Assembly: GCA_013811765.1 (NCBI GenBank)
Contig: JACCUO010000078.1
Location: 1-10,277, forward strand
Source: Thermoleophilaceae bacterium
GTDB taxonomy: Bacteria > Actinomycetota > Thermoleophilia > Solirubrobacterales > Thermoleophilaceae
DNA length: 10,277 nucleotides
Reading direction: 5' to 3'
The notes beneath the pieces were generated by a model, which worked only from the letters and a program-made list of their open reading frames with translations, was not told the DNA's origin and did not search any database. Made by a program: the position numbers and the translations under genes. Below are positions 1 to 5,916 of this stretch, piece after piece (positions within the stretch are counted from its first letter, which is position 1; each line of letters begins with the position of its first letter).

Positions 1-416
1 GGCACATCGAGGGCCGCGACCTCGCGGTGTCCGTGCTCGACCCGGAGCCGGGGGAGGCCGGTGGGCCCCAGGCGCTACCGGTTGTGGAGGCGGTGCCACT
101 GGGCGAGAACTTCTACGACTTCGAGGCGCGCTATGAGATCGGCCGCACGTCGTTCGTCTGCCCTGCCGACCTGCCGGACGAGGTCACGGAGCGCGCTCAG
201 GAGCTGGCGCTGGCCACCTACGGGCTGCTCGGCTGCCGCGGCTTCGGGCGAGTGGATTTGATGCTGGACGCCTCCGGCGGGCTCCATGTGCTCGAGGCCA
301 ACCCGATCCCGGGGCTCACCGAGACGAGCCTGCTTCCCCAGGCGGCCGAGGCGGCGGGGATCGGCTTCGATCAACTTGTGGGCCGGATCCTGAGCGCGCC
401 GGGGGGCTCGCGCTGA
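1..416 (+). CDS. ddl: D-alanine--D-alanine ligase, C-terminal part (5' end outside window)
   Basis: The frame is open from position 3 to a TGA at 414-416 and has no start inside the window that would make a whole protein, so this is the C-terminal ATP-grasp portion of a longer gene. The family joins two D-alanines with ATP to make the dipeptide used in peptidoglycan precursors in the cytoplasm. Visible family marks are an EGRDLAVSVL strand, the FYDFEARYE segment (FYDYEAKY in typical ligases), the RGFGRVDLML strand with metal-binding acidic residues, and the LEANPIPGLTETSLLP motif, which matches the LEvNT.PGMT.xSL.P signature of the Mg2+/ATP site. The end of the protein is of normal form. It converges with the DUF151 gene with only 19 bp between the stops and no clear terminator. 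Another ATP-grasp ligase is possible but less likely. Confidence 0.85.
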   Translation, partial: HIEGRDLAVSVLDPEPGEAGGPQALPVVEAVPLGENFYDFEARYEIGRTSFVCPADLPDEVTERAQELALATYGLLGCRGFGRVDLMLDASGGLHVLEANPIPGLTETSLLPQAAEAAGIGFDQLVGRILSAPGGSR

Positions 417-435
417 GGACACCGGTGAGGCCGGA

Positions 436-924
436 TCAGCTTTCGCCGGCGAAGTCCTCGGGTGAGACGTTGTCGAGGAAGTCCTTGAACTTCTCCACCA
501 CCTCGTCCTGGTCCTCGACCTCGTGCTCGAACTCGATCGCGGACTCGGAGATCACGTCCTCCGCCGCGAAGATCTTCGCCTCCGTGCGCACCGCGAGCGC
601 CAGCGCGTCCGACGGGCGGGAGTCGATCTCCACCTCGCGGCCATCCATCAGCAGGGTGATCGCAGCGTAGAACGTGTTCTCGCGCAGCTCGGTGACCGAG
701 ACCTTGGTGCACGAGACCTCGAGCTCGGAGAGGACGTCGTTGATCAGGTCGTGGGTCATCGGGCGGGGCGTGTTGGCGCCCTGCAGCTTCATGAGGATCG
801 CGGCCGCCTCGGGATGACCGATCCAGATCGGGAGGAATTTGTTCCCCTCGCGCGTCTTCAGGAGCACGATCGGCTGCTTGCCGACCATGTCGAAGCTCAC
901 GCCATAAATCACCATCTCCTGCAT
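436..924 (-). CDS. Bifunctional nuclease family (BFN/DUF151) protein
   Basis: This is a 162-residue protein of the DUF151/bifunctional nuclease family, small proteins first linked to nuclease activity in plants and widespread in bacteria, where the cellular role is poorly defined. The family core is clear: LPIWIGHPEAAAI at residues 31-43, RPMTHDL at 54-60, and the most conserved block DSRPSDALALAVR at 101-113 followed by the IFAAEDV segment. The last 35 residues are strongly acidic (runs of E and D) and probably form a flexible or helical tail. The ATG at 924-922 is chosen because the reverse strand carries GAGGGAG about 7 nt upstream. The gene stands alone on the minus strand between ddl and tRNA-Ile. 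Family assignment is firm; the activity is inferred. Confidence 0.9.
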   Translation of the reverse strand: MQEMVIYGVSFDMVGKQPIVLLKTREGNKFLPIWIGHPEAAAILMKLQGANTPRPMTHDLINDVLSELEVSCTKVSVTELRENTFYAAITLLMDGREVEIDSRPSDALALAVRTEAKIFAAEDVISESAIEFEHEVEDQDEVVEKFKDFLDNVSPEDFAGES

Positions 925-1008
925 GCGCCGGCTCCCTCGGGGGTAGAGCCACAGTCTAGTGGCGATGAACCGCCGCGGCGAGGCCGGCGCGTGGCGCAGA
1001 GCGCCCGG

Positions 1009-1014
1009 TACAAT
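1009..1014 (+). promoter_or_regulatory. Possible -10 element of the tRNA-Ile promoter
   Basis: TACAAT, one mismatch from the TATAAT consensus, stands 9 nt before the first base of the tRNA in otherwise GC-rich sequence. That would put the transcript start only a few bases upstream of the mature 5' end. No convincing -35 hexamer is seen at the usual spacing, so this rests on the -10 alone. Confidence 0.4.
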
Positions 1015-1023
1015 CGCGCCCCC

Positions 1024-1097
1024 GGGCGATTAGCTCAGCCGGTTAGAGCGCGTCTCTGATAAGGACGAGGTCCCTGGTTCGAGTCCAGGATCGCCCA
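1024..1097 (+). tRNA. tRNA-Ile (anticodon GAT)
   Basis: All arms fold. The acceptor stem pairs GGGCGAT (1024-1030) with ATCGCCC (1090-1096), with discriminator A at 1097. The D stem is GCTC/GAGC (1033-1036 with 1046-1049). The anticodon stem is CGTCT/GGACG (1051-1055 with 1063-1067, one T-G pair), with loop CTGATAA giving anticodon GAT at 1058-1060. The T arm is CCTGG-TTCGAGT-CCAGG. CCA is not encoded. It decodes AUU/AUC. It stands alone between the DUF151 gene and the 3' end of parB, on the opposite strand to both. Confidence 0.97.
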
Positions 1098-1143
1098 CTT
1101 CGCTTGCGGCACGAAGGTGGCCGGAAGAAAGGCCCGCGCGGCA

Positions 1144-2016
1144 TCAGGCGGCCCGGATCTGTCTATCGCCTCTCCGGCGCAGCAGCTCTTCGGCCAGCTC
1201 CACCGCCTCTCGCGGACTGTCGAAGTCGAGCTGGACGCGGCAGCCCTCGGCCTTTGGCTGCACGTTGACGGGCCGCCCGAGCGCGGTTGTGAGGGTGTCC
1301 TCGACTGCGGCCAGTGCCTCCGCCAGGTCGGGATGCACGACGGCCGCGCGGCGCTCGACGTGCGGGGCGCCGCCATGCTCGGCGAGCTTTGCCCTGCGCT
1401 CGGTCTCGCGCACGGACCAGCCACCCGCGCGGGCGTCGGCCGCCAGGCGGCGACGCTCATCGTGCGCCTTGCACTGCAGGATCGCTCTGCCATGCCCCTC
1501 GGAGAGCGCGCCCGATTCGACCATCTCGAGAACCTGGTCGGGCAGCTCCAGCAGCCGGATCAGGTTGGAGACGGCCACGCGGCTCTTGCCGACCCGACGC
1601 CCCACCTCGCCCTTCGTGATCCCGACATCGTCGACGAGCATCGCGCAGGCACGAGCCTCCTCGATCGGGTTGAGGTCCACGCGCGCCATGTTCTCGGCCA
1701 GGGCCAGATCGAGACGCTCCCAGTCCTCGGCCTGGCGGATTACGGCCGGAATCGACCCTAGCCCGGCGATCTTCGCCGCGCGAAGACGGCGCTCCCCCGC
1801 GACCAGCTCGAACTCCCCCCCGGCTAGCGGCCGGACGACGATCGGCTGGAGCAGCCCGCGGCTGCCGATCGACTCGGCAAGGGCCAGCAGCGCCTCCTCG
1901 TCGAAGTCGCGCCGGGGCTGGCGCGGATTGGGTTTGATCAGCTCGACGGCCAGTTCACGGAGCCCTGCCTCCTCCGCCCGCGCGCGGGGCAGGATGGCCG
2001 CGAGACCCCTACCCAT
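1144..2016 (-). CDS. parB: Chromosome-partitioning protein ParB
   Basis: ParB is a CTP-dependent clamp that loads at parS sites near the origin, spreads along DNA and works with ParA to segregate chromosomes. The 290-residue protein has the ParA-contacting N-terminus MGRGLAAIL, the PNPRQPR box (29-35), the CTP-binding GERRLRA motif (74-80), the ENMARVDLNPIEEA box (108-121), a helix-turn-helix with GRRVGKSRVAVSNLIRLL (139-156), and a C-terminal dimerisation segment from about 240. The frame opens further upstream to 2079, which would overlap parA by 29 bp. The ATG at 2016-2014 is preferred because it gives the canonical MGRGL start, has GGGAGG just upstream, and lies 34 bp after the parA stop. 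It is last in the rsmG-parA-parB run. Confidence 0.95.
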   Translation of the reverse strand: MGRGLAAILPRARAEEAGLRELAVELIKPNPRQPRRDFDEEALLALAESIGSRGLLQPIVVRPLAGGEFELVAGERRLRAAKIAGLGSIPAVIRQAEDWERLDLALAENMARVDLNPIEEARACAMLVDDVGITKGEVGRRVGKSRVAVSNLIRLLELPDQVLEMVESGALSEGHGRAILQCKAHDERRRLAADARAGGWSVRETERRAKLAEHGGAPHVERRAAVVHPDLAEALAAVEDTLTTALGRPVNVQPKAEGCRVQLDFDSPREAVELAEELLRRRGDRQIRAA

Positions 2017-2050
2017 CCCTCGCCCTCCCGGTTGGGGCTCAGCTATTGAG

Positions 2051-2809
2051 TCAGGCACGGGCGGCCACCTCCTTGGCAAGCTTCAGATACGCCGCGGACC
2101 CGGGGCTCGTGGGTGCGTGGCGGATGACGGGCACGCCGAAGCTCGGCGCCTCCCCGAGGCGCACGTTGCGCGGGATCACGGTGTCGAAGACCAGCTCCGG
2201 GAAGTGCTCACGCACCTCACGCTCGACCTGCTGGGCCAGCTTCGTGCGCCCGTCGTGCATCGTGAGGATCATCCCGGCGACCGTGAGGCGGGGGTTGAGC
2301 TCGCGCTGTATCAGCGACAGCGTGTCGAGCAGCCCCGCGAGGCCCTCGAGCGCGAAGTACTCGGTCTGGACCGGCACGATCACGCGGTCGGCGGCGGCGA
2401 GGGCGTTCACGGTCAGAGGGCCGAGTGAAGGAGGGCAGTCCAGCAGGGTGAACAGGTACCGGTCGCGGACGGCTCCAAGCTGCTCGCGCAGCCGCGTCTC
2501 GGACCCGGGCATGCGGGGCAACTCCACGGTCGCACCTGCGAGATCCGGGGTGGCCCCCACGGCCGAGAGGTTCGGGAAGGGCGTCGGGCGGGCGGCCTCC
2601 GCCACCGTGGTCTCCCCGGCGAGACAGTCATAGATACTCGGCGTGGTGTCCTTCGGCAGGCCGAGCCCCACGGTGGCGTTGCACTGCGGGTCGAGGTCCA
2701 CGAGGAGCGTCTCGTGGCCCGCCTCGGCCACGCTGGCCGCGACGTTCACGGCGGTCGTGGTCTTACCCACGCCGCCCTTCTGGTTTGCAATCGCGAAGAT
2801 CGTGCCCAT
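2051..2809 (-). CDS. parA: Chromosome-partitioning ATPase ParA (Soj)
   Basis: ParA is a deviant-Walker P-loop ATPase that binds DNA as an ATP dimer and is cycled off by ParB, moving the origin region apart. The 252-residue protein has the ParA signature KGGVGKTT (11-18), Walker A' VDLDPQCN (37-44), Walker B LLDCPPSLG (122-130), and the C-terminal VIPRNVRLGEAPSFG block (211-225) typical of chromosomal Soj/ParA. Length is normal for the family. The ATG at 2809-2807 has GAGG a few bases upstream, and an in-frame TGA two codons before it rules out a longer start. It lies 78 bp after rsmG and 34 bp before parB, as expected for a co-transcribed segregation module. Confidence 0.96.
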   Translation of the reverse strand: MGTIFAIANQKGGVGKTTTAVNVAASVAEAGHETLLVDLDPQCNATVGLGLPKDTTPSIYDCLAGETTVAEAARPTPFPNLSAVGATPDLAGATVELPRMPGSETRLREQLGAVRDRYLFTLLDCPPSLGPLTVNALAAADRVIVPVQTEYFALEGLAGLLDTLSLIQRELNPRLTVAGMILTMHDGRTKLAQQVEREVREHFPELVFDTVIPRNVRLGEAPSFGVPVIRHAPTSPGSAAYLKLAKEVAARA

Positions 2810-2861
2810 CTGGCCTCACGGTACGGGTGCGAGCGGTCGGAATCGGGCGCTCACCGAGATG

Positions 2862-2875
2862 GTTCGGGGCCGAAC
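2862..2875. repeat. Short inverted repeat between rsmG and parA
   Basis: GTTCGG and CCGAAC are separated by 2 bp (GG on the plus strand) in the 78-bp gap just downstream of the rsmG stop. On the minus strand it could form a small hairpin, but no U-run follows, so a terminator is not supported. It might be an attenuator or operator ahead of parA, or chance in GC-rich DNA. Confidence 0.3.
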
Positions 2876-2887
2876 GCCAGTCTCCTT

Positions 2888-3619
2888 TCAGGCAAGGGGG
2901 CGCTTTCGCGCGACACCCACCCGCCGAGGGAAGCCCGCGGGGGTCGGCAGGACCTTGGAAAGCACGTGAAGATGGCGGTCGCGAGCGTGCGGAAACGGCT
3001 CGACCCGCAGAACAGCCTCGGGATGGAGCCCGAGCCGCTCCGCCGCGCGGCGCCCGGCCGCTTCCTCCTCCGGATCGCGAGCGCCCTTCCACGCCACGAG
3101 GACACCACCGGGACCCAGCAGTGGCGCGGCATACTCGGCCAGCACCGCCAGGGGGGCGAGCGCTCGGGCCGTCACGGCGTCGTACGCGCCGGCGCCTTCC
3201 CCCGCCGCCCACTCCTCGGCCCTCTCTGGCACCGATCGCGCGCCCTGAAGCCGCGCAGCGCCCGCGAGACGGTCGATCACAGCGCACTTCCTCATGTTGG
3301 ACTCGATCAGGTCTACTCGGGCCTCGGGCAGCGCCGCCGCCAGGGCGAGGCCCGGAAACCCCGCCCCGGCACCTACGTCGGCCACACGCCCCGCCCGGGC
3401 CAACTCCGGTATCTCGAGGCCGGAGAGACTGTCTGCCAGATGCCCGTCCACCACCTCCGCCGCCGACCGAAGCGCCGTCGGCGGATCCGGTTCGCGCTCC
3501 AGTGCCTCGACCAGGGCCCAGAGGGATTGCTCGCTCGAGCGGGGCAGGCCGTGGTGGGCTGCGAGGGCCTCGACCGCCTTTCGCGAGGCGTTCAGGGTCC
3601 GGGAAAGGCGTCGGACCAC
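2888..3619 (-). CDS. rsmG: 16S rRNA (guanine-N7) methyltransferase RsmG (GidB)
   Basis: RsmG uses S-adenosylmethionine to methylate N7 of G527 (E. coli numbering) in 16S rRNA; its loss causes low-level streptomycin resistance. The 243-residue protein has the Rossmann SAM-binding motif VADVGAGAGFPGLAL (79-93), DLIESNMRKCAV (103-114), the ARALAPL segment (151-157), a WKG turn, and the C-terminal PTPAGFPRRVGVARKRPL typical of the family. The frame is open far upstream, but that extension is the shadow of the plus-strand ATPase gene. The GTG at 3619-3617 is chosen because GGAG lies 6 nt upstream and the family's N-terminal helices follow. Somewhat longer than E. coli RsmG. It is divergent from the ATPase pair by 87 bp and leads into parA-parB. 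Confidence 0.93.
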   Translation of the reverse strand: MVRRLSRTLNASRKAVEALAAHHGLPRSSEQSLWALVEALEREPDPPTALRSAAEVVDGHLADSLSGLEIPELARAGRVADVGAGAGFPGLALAAALPEARVDLIESNMRKCAVIDRLAGAARLQGARSVPERAEEWAAGEGAGAYDAVTARALAPLAVLAEYAAPLLGPGGVLVAWKGARDPEEEAAGRRAAERLGLHPEAVLRVEPFPHARDRHLHVLSKVLPTPAGFPRRVGVARKRPLA

Positions 3620-3706
3620 GGCACACTCCGACCTTACTCCCGGCGGGGTCCCCGTACCTGCAGGAGCCACCCCAAGCGATGCGGAATTGGAGGAGGGACC
3701 ATTAGC
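3620..3706. promoter_or_regulatory. Divergent intergenic region between rsmG and the ATPase pair
   Basis: These 87 bp separate two divergent start codons and must carry the expression signals for at least the plus-strand ATPase genes. Directly visible are a strong Shine-Dalgarno run GGAGGAGGG (3689-3697) for the first ATPase, GGAG for rsmG, and a GGGG-T-CCCC dyad near 3646-3654. I see no hexamer pair good enough to call a promoter on either strand. Confidence 0.4.
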
Positions 3707-4495
3707 ATGGCCCCGGCTATGCCACTGCGTATCGCCGTCGCCGGAAAGGGGGGCGCCGGGAAATCGATGATCGCGGGAACCATGGCGCGTGCCCTCGCCC
3801 GCAGGGGCCACTCCGTGCTGGCGCTCGGGACAGACGCGATGCCAGGCCTGACACACAGCCTGGGCGCGCCCCCCAGCCTCGAACCGGCGCTCGCAGAGGC
3901 GGTCGAGCCGGACGGCCGGCGGTGGCGCCTGAAGAAAGGGATTGGGCCGGTGCGCGCGGTGCAGCGCTATGCGACCACGGCACCGGACGGAGTGCGCCTG
4001 CTCGATTGCGGAACCCCGACCGGGAGGGGCGCCGACCCGGTCTACGCCTCGATCAGCGCGTTCGCGCAGGTCATCCGTCGGCTCGAGGACGCCAATGCGT
4101 TCCGCGACTGGACACTGGTCGGCGATCTCGCAGCCGGTCCGGAACCCGCTGCCGTCAACTGGGCTCCCTATGCCGACACCTGGCTCGTGGTCGTCGAGCC
4201 GACCTGGAAGTCGGTGCTGACCGCCAGGCGGATCGCCCGCATCACCCGCTCCCGGGCGGGGAAGTCCACCCTCCTCGTGATGAACAAGGCATCCGAGTCG
4301 GGCTTGCGAGCGGCTGAGCAAATGCTTGGCGAGCGGGTCTTCGCCTCGATCCCGGCAGACGGCGCGGTCATCGACGCCGACCGCGCCGGCGTGGCGCCCA
4401 TCGACCATTCGCCCTCGTCGCCCGCCGTACATGCCATCGAAAGGCTCGTCGAGGCGCTCGAGCGGGCTAGTATCGACCGCATGGTGAAGTCGTGA
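3707..4495 (+). CDS. CooC/MinD-like P-loop ATPase paralogue with degenerate motifs, no Cys motif
   Basis: The 262-residue protein starts at ATG 3707, 9 nt after GGAGGAGGG. It begins with a deviant Walker A, GKGGAGKS (13-20), of the MinD/CooC/ParA type, so a nucleotide-binding maturation or partition ATPase is likely. It aligns along its length with the next gene (APDGVRL, the paired CooC-like C-terminal RAGVAPID) but looks decayed. The A' motif is LGTDAMPG instead of the expected LDADxNP, keeping only the second aspartate (D43). The Walker B region reads GDLAAGPE where the partner has CDSEAGVA. The segment holding the Cys-X-Cys motif in CooC proteins is DPVYASIS here, with no cysteine. Its stop overlaps the partner's GTG start (GTGA), indicating translational coupling and a possible heterodimer. 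The frame continues upstream to 2714, but that part is antisense to rsmG. Confidence 0.8.
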   Translation: MAPAMPLRIAVAGKGGAGKSMIAGTMARALARRGHSVLALGTDAMPGLTHSLGAPPSLEPALAEAVEPDGRRWRLKKGIGPVRAVQRYATTAPDGVRLLDCGTPTGRGADPVYASISAFAQVIRRLEDANAFRDWTLVGDLAAGPEPAAVNWAPYADTWLVVVEPTWKSVLTARRIARITRSRAGKSTLLVMNKASESGLRAAEQMLGERVFASIPADGAVIDADRAGVAPIDHSPSSPAVHAIERLVEALERASIDRMVKS

Positions 4496-5238
4496 AGATC
4501 ATCGTTGCGGGCAAGGGCGGTGTCGGGAAGACGACGATCTCGGGCACGATCGCCAGATCGCTCGCCCGCTCGGGGCACTCGGTCCTAGCCCTCGACGCCG
4601 ACAACAACCCGATGCTCGGGATATCACTCGGCGTGGGCCCCGAGCGAACGGACGAGCTGGGAACGCTGCGCCAGGCTCTCGAATCCGGCGAGGTGGCGCA
4701 CCAGCCCTCGACCGCCGGGGCGATCGAGACCTTCGGCACTGACGCCCCCGACGGGGTGCGTCTCGTGGTCCTCTCCCGGATCGATCGCGCCGATCCGGGC
4801 TGAACCTGATGTGGAATCACGCCTGAGCAGTTGCTCGGGGAGCTCGAAGGCGACGGCAAGACCACGATCTGCGACTCCGAGGCGGGGGTCGCAACCCTCC
4901 TCCGGCTGCAGCCGGGCCAGACGGACATCGTGCTGGTCGTGGCACAGCCGGGCGCGAAGTCGCTCGACGTGGCCCGGCGTGCGATCGAGCTGGCGCCGGA
5001 GGACACCGACCTGCTCGTCGTGGCCAACCGGGTCCGCGACCAGGCTGACCTGGAAGTGATCCAGACGGCGGTCGGAAACCGCGAGCTGGTCGTGGTCCCG
5101 GAGGACGACGCCATCACCCGGGCCGAGCAGGAGGGGCTCGCGCCGATCGACGTGGATCCGGATGCGCCCGCCGTTCGCGCTCTTATCAACCTCGGGGAGC
5201 GGCTTGCCGCGCTCAGCCCTCGCGGCGAACGGGTGTGA
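4492..5238 (+). CDS. CooC-like ATPase with two in-frame TGA codons (candidate selenoprotein)
   Basis: One frame runs from GTG 4492 to TGA 5236-5238 and would give 248 residues, the size of CooC proteins, if TGA at 4801-4803 and 4807-4809 (residues 104, 106) are read through. CooC is the ATPase that helps insert nickel into carbon monoxide dehydrogenase; the Carboxydothermus protein binds metal through a Cys112-X-Cys114 pair at its dimer interface. Seen here: Walker A GKGGVGKTT (7-15), A' LDADNNPML (34-42), APDGVRLVV before the TGAs, then DPG-x-T-x-CGITPEQLL, Walker B CDSEAGVATLL (127-137), and VVPEDDAITRAEQEG near the end. The TGAs sit at the expected Cys-X-Cys position with Cys107 next. Coding character continues unbroken on both sides. 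The start overlaps the preceding gene's stop; the end overlaps jag by 26 bp. Alternatives: tRNA-Cys(UCA) recoding, or a pseudogene. The metal and client enzyme are unknown. Confidence 0.75.
4822..4839 (+). promoter_or_regulatory. SECIS-like hairpin downstream of the two TGA codons
   Basis: CCTGAGC (4822-4828) pairs with GCTCGGG (4833-4839) around a four-base loop AGTT. The stem can form as seven pairs with one U-G, or as GAGC/GCUC topped on CC/GG with U4824 bulged. Bacterial SECIS elements lie within the coding sequence shortly after the UGA and need a G (usually GU) early in the apical loop; in E. coli fdhF the bulged U is position 17 and the loop GU is 23-24, counting the U of UGA as 1. Here, from the second TGA, the corresponding U is 18 and GU is 24-25. 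From the first TGA the loop GU is at 30-31. The hairpin falls in coding sequence, so it could be coincidental. Confidence 0.6.
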
Positions 5239-5890
5239 TCACCAGGCGCCGGTCTGGCTCGTCGCCCTCACTGTGTGTCTCGACGTCGGTGCGGTCGCGC
5301 AAGTACATGTGCACGACCTTCCGCTCGAGCGCCCGCATCGGCTCGAGATCGACGGGGCGTCCGAAGCTGACCGCATCCGATACGGCCCGGTCGGCCACCC
5401 GCTGCAGTGCCGCCTCACGCCGCGCCCGGTAACCGGCCGCGTCCACGACCACCTGCTTGCGCTCCTCGCCACCGCGCAGCGCCGCGCGCATCCCCAGGTG
5501 CTGAAGGGCGTCGATGGTGGATCCGTGCTTTCCGATCAGGAGACCGAGGTCCTCACCGTTCACGGTCGCGCGGATCTCCTCCGGCGTCTCCTCGACATCC
5601 ACCGTGGCGCGCAACCCGAGGGCCTGCACGACCCGGGTTATGACGGCTCGCAGCCGTTCCGCCGGCTCGGCCGGCAGATCCGCCTCGGCCACGCTGCGCC
5701 AGGCCTGCGCGTCGACCTCCCCTCGAACGCGCGCGGGCGCGCCGTTGCCCTCATCGAGCACCTCGAAGCGAACGCAGTCGGCGGTTATGCCGGGGAAACG
5801 CGGCTCCAGGTCCTTCATGGCGCCCCATTTGGCCTCACCGAGGGTCTCGCCCTCGGCTTCCGCGATCAGGTCCTCCGGACCCGGCTCCAT
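5213..5890 (-). CDS. jag: RNA-binding protein Jag (KhpB)
   Basis: Jag/KhpB is a cytoplasmic RNA-binding protein found beside yidC in Gram-positive bacteria and linked to cell envelope and division control. The 225-residue form has the Jag N-domain (EAEGETLGEAKWGAMKDLEP, 11-30), an acidic linker, a KH domain with the RNA-contacting GKHG loop (120-123), and an R3H domain with R190-x3-H194 followed by DVETHSEGDEPDRRLVI. ATG 5890 is chosen because GGAAAG lies about 7 nt upstream; a GTG at 5914, two bases after the yidC stop, would add eight residues and cannot be excluded. The 3' end overlaps the convergent CooC-like gene by 26 bp, with both stops being TGA. Confidence 0.92.
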   Translation of the reverse strand: MEPGPEDLIAEAEGETLGEAKWGAMKDLEPRFPGITADCVRFEVLDEGNGAPARVRGEVDAQAWRSVAEADLPAEPAERLRAVITRVVQALGLRATVDVEETPEEIRATVNGEDLGLLIGKHGSTIDALQHLGMRAALRGGEERKQVVVDAAGYRARREAALQRVADRAVSDAVSFGRPVDLEPMRALERKVVHMYLRDRTDVETHSEGDEPDRRLVITPVRREG

Positions 5891-5916
5891 GGGACTTTCC
5901 AATCCTGAGGACACGG

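Noticed and set aside
1095..1120. Hairpin CCACTTCG/CGAAGGTGG after tRNA-Ile as a terminator
   Set aside because: It needs a bulged base, shares bases with the tRNA acceptor stem and has no T-run after it.
1035..1493. Minus-strand reading frame ending in WAILDSNQGPRPYQ
   Set aside because: That tail is the reverse-complement translation of tRNA-Ile, a familiar false protein, and the rest is antisense to or out of frame with parB.
2714..3706. 331-residue N-terminal extension of the first ATPase, and the 271-residue extension of RsmG over 3620-4432
   Set aside because: Each extension is the antisense translation of the other real gene. Clear ribosome-binding sites (GGAGGAGGG at 3689; GGAG before GTG 3619) mark the true starts.
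4492..4803. Two separate genes or a simple frameshift (103-residue piece plus a second gene starting at TTG 4831)
   Set aside because: Both halves are in the same frame, so there is no frameshift. The second half lacks a P-loop and begins mid-domain, and only nine codons, two of them TGA, separate the two halves. A pseudogene remains possible but is less likely given the exact position of the TGAs.
4801..4809. Genome-wide reassignment of TGA to a sense codon
   Set aside because: TGA ends ddl, the DUF151 gene, parB, parA, rsmG, the first ATPase, jag, yidD, rnpA and dnaA at natural C-termini, and no other conserved gene here has an internal TGA.
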